Counted from the stretch's first letter, positions 34,454 to 44,852 are shown. The stretch: DNA of 64,000 nucleotides from Gammaproteobacteria bacterium (GCA_021773235.1 JAJFKL010000018.1:62001-126000), one strand, 5' to 3'. Notes: a model not told the origin generated them from the sequence alone. Translations and numbers: made by a program.

Positions 34454-35626
34454 TTATTTATGATTATCTTCAAAGTGTAAGAAATCAATTAGAAATACAG
34501 CGCCCAGCAATAAATACTTCGATGTCTTATCAAGCTCCTTATTAAATTTCACACCGAAAGTATCGGCATCAGTAAAGTACTCCTTTGCCAGCCCACTCCA
34601 CTTCTTGGTGATTTTGCCTATCTCTTTTTCCTGTCGTGTGACAAAGAATGTCCACGGTCTATAGATAGGTCCTTTTATCGCTGTTGTCTGTAACCCTGAT
34701 GCATTTAAGACACGGTATTTCCTGTTGATGATAGAAAACTCTCTAATAACAGTACCTAATTTTTTACCTTTGGCATCCGATATTGTTACTTCATGGAAAT
34801 AGAATCGAAATGGACGTTTCAATCCCAGAACATGATTATTTTTCCAATCCCAAATATTAATTTCAAATGGTCGGTGTGAGGATAAAAACGAGCGCGTCAT
34901 GAGACTTGCAAATCCGTTACTAAATTCATCTGCGTTTAAAGAATAGTCCCCTGCTCTAATAGTATATTTATTCGCTGTCTCAAAACCACTCAATATTTCT
35001 CCCCATTCATGTGCTTGTTTAATCACAAATTCAGTCATACCAGAAATAGCATCATCAATCAGGCCTGTGTCTTTCTCAATTTTTGAATCACGGTTAGCTT
35101 GCTGCCCTGTCTTTGCCAGATACTTTGAAAATATAATCCCACACTTAATACATTCGCTACCTTCAGCTTGTGCGACCCCGCATTTAGGACAATTAAACCC
35201 GTGCTGGTGCGGTTTCTGTGCACTCGGTGAATTCTTTAATTGTTGTGTTTTCTGTTGTTGCGAAGACTTCTTACCTTTATTGATATTATCTTCATACATT
35301 TCATAGGCGACTTGAATATCTTCCAGTTCGCCTTCATCAAGCCAGATGCGCGAACATTGTAGACACTTGTCGATGATCTTCGGACTAAACTTTCCGTATT
35401 TAACCTTCTCCATTTGAACATTACAGGAGGGACATGAGCGCATGCCCTCAAAGGGTTTAGACTTACTGTGCTTTTTTTTTCTCTCGAATATTTCTTCGCG
35501 TGATCCCTCAATCTTATTAAGTTTTTGCTCATCAAGCAGCCTGCCTTTACATCCAGAGCAAAAATGAATATTTACCTCTTCATAAAAGATAGCAGTAAGT
35601 TCATTACTGCAGTCAGGGCATTGCAT
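34454..35626 (-). CDS. Zinc-ribbon (zf-TFIIB-like) protein fused to scramblase/LURP-like domain
   Basis: 390 aa; three CxxC pairs (MQCPDC, CSGCKG; CPSC...CLQC; CPKC...CIKC), then FASLMTRSFLSSHRPFEINIWDWKNNHVLGLKRPFRFYFHEVTISD. Confidence 0.75.
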   Translation of the reverse strand: MQCPDCSNELTAIFYEEVNIHFCSGCKGRLLDEQKLNKIEGSREEIFERKKKHSKSKPFEGMRSCPSCNVQMEKVKYGKFSPKIIDKCLQCSRIWLDEGELEDIQVAYEMYEDNINKGKKSSQQQKTQQLKNSPSAQKPHQHGFNCPKCGVAQAEGSECIKCGIIFSKYLAKTGQQANRDSKIEKDTGLIDDAISGMTEFVIKQAHEWGEILSGFETANKYTIRAGDYSLNADEFSNGFASLMTRSFLSSHRPFEINIWDWKNNHVLGLKRPFRFYFHEVTISDAKGKKLGTVIREFSIINRKYRVLNASGLQTTAIKGPIYRPWTFFVTRQEKEIGKITKKWSGLAKEYFTDADTFGVKFNKELDKTSKYLLLGAVFLIDFLHFEDNHK

Positions 35627-35849
35627 GAAATTCTCCCCGGAATTTTAATATAAACAAATAAGATAGAACATTTCTGAGCTAATAAATAGTAAGTGTTTTA
35701 TATTTATCTACTTTATAATGATATTAAGTTTAGTATCATCAAGTCCTTTATTTGGGCTGCACTATAACTCTTTTGATTCATTAATATTTTTAGAAAGCAG
35801 CTGATTTTAATAATAACGAGGTTGTCCTGAAAATATTTGAGATACTGAC

Positions 35850-36398
35850 ATGAATTCAGATATAGATAACAATACAAAATACGGTACAAAGCATTGGCTT
35901 AAGCAAGTCATTCCACCGTTACTCATGTTATCTGTCTTATTTTCTACAGATAAAGGAACTGCTTTGGTATTCCTGGTGGGAATACTTATCATTCCAGTTT
36001 TAATTAGCGTTCTCTCAGTTTTTATTAAGCTGTTTAACTTAAAAAAAAGAAAATATTATCTTGTTCGTCCCTTGTTAACGATAGGCTTTTTTATTCTGAT
36101 TCTCGGCATATCTCAATGGGCATATAAGATCGCCCTCGAACAGGCAACTAGTGCGGCTCAAGCTATACATGATGAATGTAATTCAAAATCATACTGTCCT
36201 GAAAATCCGTCTGGATGGGTCGTAGATGATTCAAGAATTATAAAACGAGACTTAGGTTTCTGGTTTAAGTATTCAGCATCATATCACTACAACAAAGAAG
36301 ACTTTAATATACGTGTCTATCAAGGACCCGACATAGGCGAAATGATAACTGGCGGCGTTGAGATTCCCTTTAAGGTAGAAAGCTATCGTGAAAATTAA
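35850..36398 (+). CDS. Hypothetical membrane protein
   Basis: 182 aa; two to three TM, soluble C-terminus. Confidence 0.55.
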   Translation: MNSDIDNNTKYGTKHWLKQVIPPLLMLSVLFSTDKGTALVFLVGILIIPVLISVLSVFIKLFNLKKRKYYLVRPLLTIGFFILILGISQWAYKIALEQATSAAQAIHDECNSKSYCPENPSGWVVDDSRIIKRDLGFWFKYSASYHYNKEDFNIRVYQGPDIGEMITGGVEIPFKVESYREN

Positions 36399-36430
36399 TC
36401 ATGCGACATAGCTCACTACGGGCGGATGGC

Positions 36431-38770
36431 TTAAGTAGTTAAAATACGATGAACATCTGCAATTGGAGTATCTCCTTTTCTCGCATTTTTCAACGCACAT
36501 TCTACAAGTGATTGCATTCCCCATGATTCGGCAGTTTGTTTTAACACTAGAGTAGAAGCATCTGATAAAATATTTTGTTGCAAGCTTTCGGAAACTTGTA
36601 AAAATTCATACGCTGGTATTCTTCCAGATATACCCGTGTTGCCACAACTATCACACCCTTGGCCTATAAAGAACTCTTCGTCCGCTCCAAGACCTAACAA
36701 TTGTCTTACAGCCATGGAAACATCTTCTACTGTTCTGCAATCCTCACAGTTTTTGGTAATCAACCTTTGTGCAACTACGCCTAATAGTGATGAAGCAATC
36801 ATATAAGGCTCAACATTCATTTCCTTCAATCTTACAATCGTATCTGCAGCGCTATTGGTGTGTAATGTACTCAAAACCAAGTGGCCTGTCTGAGCAGCCT
36901 TGACAGCAATATTTGCTGTTTCTTCATCTCTTATCTCACCGATCATAATTACATCAGGATCATGTCGTAATATATTTCTCAGGGCACGTCCAAAACCTAA
37001 ATCATATTCTTGTGCTACTTGAATTTGTTCTAGTCCGTCCATGCGAATCTCAACAGGATCTTCAACCGTAATGATATTCACATTCATTTTTTTCAAAATA
37101 TTTAATGCCGAATACAATGTCGTTGATTTACCTGAACCTGTCGGTCCAGTTACTAAAATCATACCTGCGCCACGATGCAACAGTTCTTGCATTGCATTAG
37201 TATCGTTTTCGTTAAACCCTAATTCTTCTATAGGTTTTAACGTCGCTGCATTAGCCAATAATCGTACAACAACGCTTTCGCCTTCAATAGTCGGCATCGT
37301 GGATACACGCATATCGATTTTTTCACCACCTGATTCTATTTGAATCCGTCCATCCTGGGGCAAGCGCCGTTGTGCAATATCCATTCTCGCAATAACTTTT
37401 ATCCTGCTTACAATTGCTGGCAGTAAACTTTTTCCAAAGTTTTTAATTAAGATGAGTTTGCCGTGAATTCTGAAGAGGACTTGCACACCAGTGGACAATG
37501 GACGGATATGAATATCGGAGGCACTACGTTTTATTCCTTCAAGCAATAGATTATGTACCAAGCGAACTATTGGTCGTTCGTTAGCCATTTTTTCAAGATC
37601 ATTTCCGCTTTCTTTTACTTCAACAGCGTTAAATTGCTCTGAAGATTCAATCTGATGAATATTTAGATCAAAATTATCGCCGTAGTATTGATTAATTGCC
37701 CATTCAATATCAGTAGGTGTCGATACTACAACTTCAATTGAATGATTAGTTACAAATCTTAATAGCTGGCGAATATCTGACTTCGTAGGATCAGGGATTG
37801 CTATTACTAGTCGTTTACCACACATCATCAAAGGCATGACATTTTCTTTTTTTGCAATATTCGACGGCAGGTATTGGAGCACCTCTATATTAACGTTGAA
37901 TTCTTTTAATTTAATAAACGGCAAGCCAAGTTTTTTTGCTAGCGCAGAGTGAACCGCTTCTTCTGTCGTCGCTCCAATATCAACGAGTATATCTCCTAGA
38001 CGACGCTCTCTATTGTTAGTTTGTAAACCTAATGCTTCATCTAGTTCTTGATCTGAGATCAACCCTTCGGAGATTAATAATTCACCTAACCTTACTTTTG
38101 GAAATTCGAAATCATTCTTTTGTTTTGCAAGAACCCTTTCCAGATCATCTTCATTAACAATTCCCTTGTCTTTTAAATATTCACCCAAGGGTTTATTGCG
38201 TATGACCTGTTGGGTTTCTAATCCTTGTTGAAGGTCATCATCGGTAACATTTTCTGATTCTTTTAGAATAGTGCCTATTTGTTGGCCTACATCAAAATCA
38301 ACTATGACATCTTTAGGGACAAATAACCTTGTAACATAATTTTCATCCATCACTTTAAAGAGATGGATACCTATGTCGTCAATACTTGTGTAGGCTGAAT
38401 CGCCGACTAGGCTTTCGCCGTCAGTAAAACTAATGGTGTAAGGTTGTTTTTGGGTATGTGAATCAATTTCCATAGGAAACTCGATCGGTGCATCGTCTCC
38501 TATATATAATAGCTCTGATAAAAATAGAACATATTGACACTTATCAAATTCCAGAGTTTCCCTTTTATTGTCTTCGGAAGATATAAAGTGAATTTCCTTT
38601 TGAGCACTATCCAGTGAACTTAATATTCCAAATTTAACATCTCCACTTATTAAATGAAGTTTAATTTCAGCATCTTCTAATACCTCTTTACCGACACCGA
38701 TACAAATAGGTGCATCGGGAATATCAATAACGCTTTTTTCAAGCCATGTTACTTTTTCGCAAGCTGTCAT
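36431..38770 (-). CDS. GspE/PilB-like secretion/pilus ATPase with extra N-terminal domains
   Basis: 779 aa; GPTGSGKSTTLYSAL, DPVEIRMDGLEQIQV, GEIRDEETANIAVKAAQTGHLVLSTLHTNSA; two MshEN-like repeats. Confidence 0.9.
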   Translation of the reverse strand: MTACEKVTWLEKSVIDIPDAPICIGVGKEVLEDAEIKLHLISGDVKFGILSSLDSAQKEIHFISSEDNKRETLEFDKCQYVLFLSELLYIGDDAPIEFPMEIDSHTQKQPYTISFTDGESLVGDSAYTSIDDIGIHLFKVMDENYVTRLFVPKDVIVDFDVGQQIGTILKESENVTDDDLQQGLETQQVIRNKPLGEYLKDKGIVNEDDLERVLAKQKNDFEFPKVRLGELLISEGLISDQELDEALGLQTNNRERRLGDILVDIGATTEEAVHSALAKKLGLPFIKLKEFNVNIEVLQYLPSNIAKKENVMPLMMCGKRLVIAIPDPTKSDIRQLLRFVTNHSIEVVVSTPTDIEWAINQYYGDNFDLNIHQIESSEQFNAVEVKESGNDLEKMANERPIVRLVHNLLLEGIKRSASDIHIRPLSTGVQVLFRIHGKLILIKNFGKSLLPAIVSRIKVIARMDIAQRRLPQDGRIQIESGGEKIDMRVSTMPTIEGESVVVRLLANAATLKPIEELGFNENDTNAMQELLHRGAGMILVTGPTGSGKSTTLYSALNILKKMNVNIITVEDPVEIRMDGLEQIQVAQEYDLGFGRALRNILRHDPDVIMIGEIRDEETANIAVKAAQTGHLVLSTLHTNSAADTIVRLKEMNVEPYMIASSLLGVVAQRLITKNCEDCRTVEDVSMAVRQLLGLGADEEFFIGQGCDSCGNTGISGRIPAYEFLQVSESLQQNILSDASTLVLKQTAESWGMQSLVECALKNARKGDTPIADVHRILTT

Positions 38771-39050
38771 CTTTATACAATCCCATATTTGAATGGTTGA
38801 AAATATCCCTTAGCCAACTAGATCACCTATTATTCAAAGAGATATATCGACCGGAAATGATAATTCTTGACCAAATATGAATACCAGGAATGGTGCGATC
38901 ACACCCCAATAGTGCTATCGTCCATCAGATGTCAGAAGCGTTTATTAGCTGACTGCGTGGAATATAATATTCAATAATTTCAATGTGATAGAGCCAAAAC
39001 GGCAATTCGTTTCTTAATCCTATTCGAAATATCTTTTGTCAGGACTCGAT

Positions 39051-39581
39051 TCATTGATTATTTACGAATTGAGATTCCAAACGTAGTTTAGCCGCATAGA
39101 GAAGTACCACCGAGTAGAGTTTGTGGAATCCGAGCAAGGCTCGATAAACAAAACCAAGAGATGATTCACCTGTCTTAGCATTCACAACAGGAACAACGGC
39201 TGAACCAAAATATAATCGTGTATGCACATGGCTGCCTTCAACAAAAGGGACAATCATTAGCCAGGATCGAGTACGTCTTTTGAAATCACACAGCAGCAAT
39301 TGATTTTCACAGCGGCCTTCCACATACCAAGCAGCAAATTCATTAACTGTGCCTGATGCTAAATGCGCCACCTGTGTATCCGTAGATGGTCGCGAAACCG
39401 CTAATTTAAGAATCAGGCGTTCCAGCTTAAATATCAAAGTCGTATAAAAAGCGATCACATATTGCGAATGTGAGACAGTGCTGAGGATATCTGTCCTATA
39501 GCAATCCGTATAGGTACCATCCTTAATATATTTATCTAATAATGCATCCCTCGGTATGTCACACGATTCAATCGAAAACAT
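39051..39581 (-). CDS. Hypothetical protein
   Basis: 176 aa ORF, no family recognised. Confidence 0.55.
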   Translation of the reverse strand: MFSIESCDIPRDALLDKYIKDGTYTDCYRTDILSTVSHSQYVIAFYTTLIFKLERLILKLAVSRPSTDTQVAHLASGTVNEFAAWYVEGRCENQLLLCDFKRRTRSWLMIVPFVEGSHVHTRLYFGSAVVPVVNAKTGESSLGFVYRALLGFHKLYSVVLLYAAKLRLESQFVNNQ

Positions 39582-39737
39582 GTTTTTGTTCCGCTCTATA
39601 TAAAGGTTAAAGGGATAGCCCTGTAATTTACTATACTGGTTTTTGAGTTATATTAAATAAGCAGCCTTAGCTCACCATTGCTTATTAATACCTCGGTTGC
39701 CTTTTAGCTATAATCACTTTAATTATTCGATAAAACT

Positions 39738-40541
39738 ATGATATCTTGTTTTAGCAAACACAACGGAGCTGAGGACTATTCATTGCGTCATTGCACAATA
39801 CAATATAAGTCTGCGACTCTGTTCTTCTTCCTCTTGGTCTACTACTCCAATAGCTTCGCTGTAAGCTTTCCAGACAAACCACCTGAAACTGATTTTTTTG
39901 TCGACAAGGCTACATTGATCTCAACCGAGAACCGAGCGGAAATCAATTCGATTGCATCGGAGTTATTGTCTGAAGAAGATATCCCGATATTTATTGTTAC
40001 CATAGACTCGCTGGCAAGCTACGAAGCGAGCAGTCAAACAATTGAAACCTACGCGACAGCATTATTCAACGAATGGGGTATTGGTTCTCCAGAGCGGAAT
40101 TACGGTATCCTATTATTAGTGTCCAGAGGTGATCGCAGAGCACGTATCGAACTTGGTGCTGACTGGGGTTATTCGCATGATCGTGCCGCGCAAGACGTCA
40201 TGGACAACCTGATCATCAAGCAATTCAAAAGAGATGAATATTCATTAGGCATACTGGATGGCGTTCGTGGTCTGGATGCAATGGCACGTGGTTTAGCGCT
40301 ACCTAAAGCAACAGCACCATGGTGGTTTATTCCAGCATTCATCCTTGGAGCAATCTTGCTCGTAATGCTGATTATTAATTTATTTAAAACCGGTCGTAGT
40401 GGCTGGGCATGGGCATTAATCGCCGCACTCGGCGCATTATTAATTTTCATGCTATATAGTGCTGCATCAAGTGGTGGTGGCTCAGGCGGCGGCTTCGGCG
40501 GTGGTTCTTCTGGTGGTGGAGGTGCATCAGGGTCATGGTAG
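39738..40541 (+). CDS. TPM-domain membrane protein
   Basis: 267 aa; VDKATLISTENRAEINSIASELLSEEDIPIFIVTID, NYGILLLVSRGDRRARIELGADWG, Gly-rich C-tail. Confidence 0.88.
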   Translation: MISCFSKHNGAEDYSLRHCTIQYKSATLFFFLLVYYSNSFAVSFPDKPPETDFFVDKATLISTENRAEINSIASELLSEEDIPIFIVTIDSLASYEASSQTIETYATALFNEWGIGSPERNYGILLLVSRGDRRARIELGADWGYSHDRAAQDVMDNLIIKQFKRDEYSLGILDGVRGLDAMARGLALPKATAPWWFIPAFILGAILLVMLIINLFKTGRSGWAWALIAALGALLIFMLYSAASSGGGSGGGFGGGSSGGGGASGSW

Positions 40542-41212
40542 GTCTGCTTAAAGCAAGTAATCTTTTCACTGATGCTGATCGTGATGCGATCAAGCAAGCA
40601 ATAGTGCAAGCCGAACAAAACACATCAGGAGAGATCATCCCGGTTATCGCCAGCGCATCTGGTCGTTATGATCGTGCCGAAGATATCTTTGGTTTATTTT
40701 TTTCATTACTCTGTGTTGCCATTGGCTGGTTTCTGTTTCATGACAACGCCCCAATTGATGGATGGAGTAGTTTTAATTTTGACCTGTCAGCGATTCTGTT
40801 AACGATGTTTTTAAGTTTTATTATTGGCGTGCTTCTGACACACCTTTGCCCAGCGCTACGTTCACCTTTCATAACAAATAAAGAGATGGAAGAAGAAGTC
40901 GACCGTGCGGCAGCAGCGGCTTTTCAACACAATCGATTACGTAATACTGAGGATAGCACGGGTATCTTGCTTTATATCTCCCTGTACGAGCATCAAGTCA
41001 AGGTGATTGGTGATGACGGTATCAGTGCAAGACTAACACATCCCGATTGGCAACATATTTGCGACGCAATCATTAAAGACTTTAAAGAAAAAAATTATAC
41101 AAATGGTATTGTTGAAGGCATTAATCTTTCAGGCAAATTACTTGCAGAACATTTTCCGATTAAAGCGGGAGATACTGATGAACTCGCAAACGAATTAATT
41201 ATCATTGATTAA
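40535..41212 (+). CDS. TPM-domain membrane protein (second copy)
   Basis: 225 aa; AIVQAEQNTSGEIIPVIASASGRYDRAEDIFG; overlaps upstream gene by 7 nt. Confidence 0.85.
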   Translation: MVGLLKASNLFTDADRDAIKQAIVQAEQNTSGEIIPVIASASGRYDRAEDIFGLFFSLLCVAIGWFLFHDNAPIDGWSSFNFDLSAILLTMFLSFIIGVLLTHLCPALRSPFITNKEMEEEVDRAAAAAFQHNRLRNTEDSTGILLYISLYEHQVKVIGDDGISARLTHPDWQHICDAIIKDFKEKNYTNGIVEGINLSGKLLAEHFPIKAGDTDELANELIIID

Positions 41213-41297
41213 AACCAGAACTGGTTCATATACAACATCTTCCTCCTTATGATTACCAGTTATTATTTAAAAATAACCGGATCACTTTTCCTATATC

Positions 41298-41942
41298 TTA
41301 CTTATTACATTCGTGCTCTTCACCACCTAGCTGACAGAGTTCAATCGGCATGAATTCCGCTATAAAATCATCAGCATTATCTGGATTAATGGGCGCATTG
41401 TCCTTATCAAACGAATCGCCTCTAATTGACTTATGGATGAGGTAATAATCTTGTTTGCCCTGTATGGCGATATAATAACCAAGCTCACTTTTACCTTTTT
41501 TTGATGAACTATTTTTAGTATCAGAAGAATTTGAACATCCCATGATGGCTGCAAATGCCTTATGTTTTGAAACCGTCAAATGGCCCAATTGCTCATAGAC
41601 AGAATATTGTCCACATGACTCTTTTAAACGCAGTGCTAATCCATCTAATAGATCTATTGGTTTTGTCTTATCCGCTCCTTTTTCAAAACCCTGGATTGCA
41701 AACAAGTTTTGCCAGTTATCGAGCACTTCGCCTTTTGGAATAAATTCGACAAGAAAAGCACCAGCTTGTTCATGTCGATATGCCGACTGCCAATTTGTTG
41801 GGAAACTAAAAGAAACCTTTTGACCAAAAACGGGGATAACCGCAGTAATCGATTCAACGTCTTCAGGAATAGCATCGACAAGTTCAATTTCTGCAGCTGA
41901 TACACTCAGGGTGAACAACATTAATAGACTAACAACTCTCAT
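41298..41942 (-). CDS. Hypothetical secreted protein
   Basis: 214 aa; signal peptide, no family recognised. Confidence 0.6.
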   Translation of the reverse strand: MRVVSLLMLFTLSVSAAEIELVDAIPEDVESITAVIPVFGQKVSFSFPTNWQSAYRHEQAGAFLVEFIPKGEVLDNWQNLFAIQGFEKGADKTKPIDLLDGLALRLKESCGQYSVYEQLGHLTVSKHKAFAAIMGCSNSSDTKNSSSKKGKSELGYYIAIQGKQDYYLIHKSIRGDSFDKDNAPINPDNADDFIAEFMPIELCQLGGEEHECNK

Positions 41943-42133
41943 GACATTCTTGTTCCTATATTAATATTCAAATTTATTGATTATAACTTGTTCGTTATTA
42001 ATTTCTTACAGTAAGTGATAGTAATACTTTGAATAAATCACAGTAGCACCATCACTTGAGTCTTTACTTCTTGCTGATCTTATGAAAAAGTTGTACTTGA
42101 ATTAAATTACTTAAAAGACTGTGGTCAAAATAT

Positions 42134-42520
42134 ATGTATATTCAGAATAGTAAAATATTTACCATTGCTTGTTTTATACTGTTGATTACTGCTTGTAGCA
42201 ATGAGCCATCGATTATATCTGTCACATCTGACAAGGTCATTATTGGCGGTCCTCCAGAAAAATTCACTGCCGCTTATGAATTGGCAAAGAAAGAATGTTT
42301 GAAAAACACGAAAACTGCTGAATACATCCCCGATACCACTGTTAACTTAAAAGAAGTTGCTTTTAATTGCGTGGGTCCAGAGGCGGAAGAGGAAGCTGCC
42401 GCGACAGAAGAAACAATAACAGAAGACGAAGCAGATACAGATGAAACTGAAGAATTACCAGCAGAAACTGAGGAAGCACTAACAGAAACAGAGGCAAGCT
42501 CTACTCAGGAAGTTCAATAG
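42134..42520 (+). CDS. Small lipoprotein with acidic Glu/Thr tail
   Basis: 128 aa; lipobox LITACSN, tail EAEEEAAATEETITEDEADTDETEELPAETEEALTETEAS. Confidence 0.65.
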   Translation: MYIQNSKIFTIACFILLITACSNEPSIISVTSDKVIIGGPPEKFTAAYELAKKECLKNTKTAEYIPDTTVNLKEVAFNCVGPEAEEEAAATEETITEDEADTDETEELPAETEEALTETEASSTQEVQ

Positions 42521-42572
42521 CGACTCTTTAATACTTTATTTTTTCTAACTCTTTAACCTTGAAGGAACACCT

Positions 42573-43097
42573 ATGAGTCATATTTACAGTAACTCACAGA
42601 CAAAACTTGTTAGCTGGCTTAACCGGATCTGTTTTATCACATTAACGTTAACTTTTTTTATCATTATCCCAACAACTGTTTCTGCTGATGACCATGTAGC
42701 AAGTATGAAAGATTATCTGGCCGCATGGAACGAGCACGATGCTGCCAAAGCTGCAAATTTCCTTGCTGAAGATGTCGTGTATTTCGATGCTTCAGTCGGC
42801 AAGCCAGTCAATGGCCGAGTCGAAGCAAAGAAGAATGTCATTGAAGCATTTATCAATGCCGTTCCTGACCTGAAATGGGAGCCTCTCGGCGAACCTGTAG
42901 TGAGTAACAATAACGTCGCATTTGAATGGAAATTTTCTGGTACCAATACAGGTGACTGGTCAGATGGCACTAAAGCAAGCAACAAAACGTTCAGTATTAA
43001 TGGAATGTCTATATTTCGCTTTAATGGCAGCAAAATAATATACCAGGGTGATTACTATGATGCCCTGAGTTTCTATACACAACTTGGGTTAATGTGA
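42573..43097 (+). CDS. Secreted SnoaL/NTF2-like protein
   Basis: 174 aa; DYLAAWNEHDAAKAANFLAEDVVYFDASVGKPVNGRVEAK. Confidence 0.8.
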   Translation: MSHIYSNSQTKLVSWLNRICFITLTLTFFIIIPTTVSADDHVASMKDYLAAWNEHDAAKAANFLAEDVVYFDASVGKPVNGRVEAKKNVIEAFINAVPDLKWEPLGEPVVSNNNVAFEWKFSGTNTGDWSDGTKASNKTFSINGMSIFRFNGSKIIYQGDYYDALSFYTQLGLM

Positions 43098-43248
43098 GCA
43101 TCGGCTCCCATTGTTAGAACTCGAAAGCTAAGTTCTAAAGAATTCCGGGGATTTTAATAGCATATTGAGAAACTAATCACACTTTATATTGTAAAGGCCC
43201 TTCTGAACTTCACCTTTTTTTGAATTCCATGGCTATACTTATAGGTCT

Positions 43249-44100
43249 ATGCTACAAAAAATATTTACTAAACAAGTCGAATTGAATATTGATGATAAAG
43301 TCATCACGTTCAAGACTATTGATGATTTCGAATTTGCCCTTGGTGCTCGTACTACTATTCCCTTGGAAAAAGTTACCGATGCCATCAAATCGACGCCCGG
43401 TGAATTAGATCTGGAATTAAATGCAATTATTATTGCTATTGAGCAGATTTCAGAATTAATAAATCAAACATCAGAATCTGGCGAGGTCACCAAAAGTCTT
43501 AAAGCAATCAATCCAGTTATCTTTTCTAATGATAACGGCTGGCGCGATATCTTTTTTGCGCTCAAAAAAGACCGTTCAACTGAATCGAGTAAATATAAAC
43601 AAATAGCACTACTAGCTTATTTAAAATACCTGTCAAACCGACAGGAAATGATCCAAACGATAAAATCACAATTAGAAAAAGATACTGTTCAGATAGAAAA
43701 TGAGGAAGCAGCTCAATTCAAAACAGGCGAACTGGATCTTGATGAAAAATTTGACTCTAAAGTTCTTGCTAAAGAATTGGGTCTATCGAACATGCCAATA
43801 GGAGAGCCAGTTACCTTTGAAGTTAAAGAAGGAGATGAAATAGCGCTTCTTTTAGCCAGTTACCAATGTAAGTTAGTCATCAAGGATGGTATTAAATTTA
43901 TTGATAGCAATAATGAAGAATACCCAATGTCTATAGGTGAGAATAGAGTTGGCCGAGGCAGCGAATGTAAAGTTCGCTTTATGGACACGATGCAACGAAT
44001 TTCAAGACTGCATATGATGATTAATATTCATGATGACAATAAACTGGAACTAACCGACCTATCCACTTACGGAACGCACTACCTCCAGCGGGTTTCCTGA
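43249..44100 (+). CDS. FHA-domain protein
   Basis: 283 aa; C-terminal GENRVGRGSECKVRFMDTMQRISRLHMMINI...LTDLSTYGTHYL. Confidence 0.82.
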   Translation: MLQKIFTKQVELNIDDKVITFKTIDDFEFALGARTTIPLEKVTDAIKSTPGELDLELNAIIIAIEQISELINQTSESGEVTKSLKAINPVIFSNDNGWRDIFFALKKDRSTESSKYKQIALLAYLKYLSNRQEMIQTIKSQLEKDTVQIENEEAAQFKTGELDLDEKFDSKVLAKELGLSNMPIGEPVTFEVKEGDEIALLLASYQCKLVIKDGIKFIDSNNEEYPMSIGENRVGRGSECKVRFMDTMQRISRLHMMINIHDDNKLELTDLSTYGTHYLQRVS

Positions 44101-44114
44101 ATCAACTTAGTCCT

Positions 44115-44633
44115 TTAGTCTTTGCTCCATTCATTATTTTCGAGAACATCCCAGCAAAAATCATAATCGGCAAATGGAGTTTCTCCACTCTCATTTCTGG
44201 GGCCAGCTTTACTATATTCAAAATCAATTTTATCAAAAAGCAAGGTGATATGTTCTTTAAAAAATTCATCGTCGATACCGCCACCTGAAACGATTGATTT
44301 AATCACGACAGATTCTAATTTTACGTGCAATAGTTTTTTAACAGGTTCTCTTTTACCTCTAATTGGGGTCATGCTTAATTCAACATTCGGGATTTTTTCA
44401 CCTTGTGCAAACAACAATCTAATTCCCGGGCTGTCAATTCCAATAGGCTTAATAACAGACAGCTCGTTTAACGATGTTTTGGTGCCATCCGTCACTTCTA
44501 TAGATTTTCTATTACTTGTCATACCCCAATTCCATGAATGAATTTCTGACCAGCCTTTATGTTCAGAACTTATTGATGTGCCGGTAACACCATCTATCTT
44601 CATGCTCATTTGAAGGTCCATATTTTTCTCCAT
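44115..44633 (-). CDS. Hcp-family (type VI secretion tube-like) protein
   Basis: 172 aa; DLQMSMKIDGVTGTSISSEHKGWSEIHSWNWGMT... typical Hcp1 N-terminus. Confidence 0.82.
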   Translation of the reverse strand: MEKNMDLQMSMKIDGVTGTSISSEHKGWSEIHSWNWGMTSNRKSIEVTDGTKTSLNELSVIKPIGIDSPGIRLLFAQGEKIPNVELSMTPIRGKREPVKKLLHVKLESVVIKSIVSGGGIDDEFFKEHITLLFDKIDFEYSKAGPRNESGETPFADYDFCWDVLENNEWSKD

Positions 44634-44852
44634 TGATTAAATAGTTAATTAAAAATGATCTCTGGAGAAGTCATACAAGCAGCATAGTGAATTCAACGTG
44701 AATCGTTAATGTACATCAAATACTAATTACATCTGATAAGAATCAAGGACGATGCTTAAACTTTTTTTGTTTATTGAAGAGCGAAATATCTATAAACAGA
44801 ATAAGGTTATCTCACAAAATAATATTCAACTATCGGTGGTCCACACCGAATA

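Noticed and set aside
40169-40638. Pro/His-rich minus-strand ORFs opposite the TPM gene
   Set aside because: Composition is the mirror of the Gly-rich TPM tail.
41256-41280. CCAGTTATT-ATTTAAA-AATAACCGG hairpin
   Set aside because: Possible weak terminator but one mismatch on the + strand and no clear T tract.
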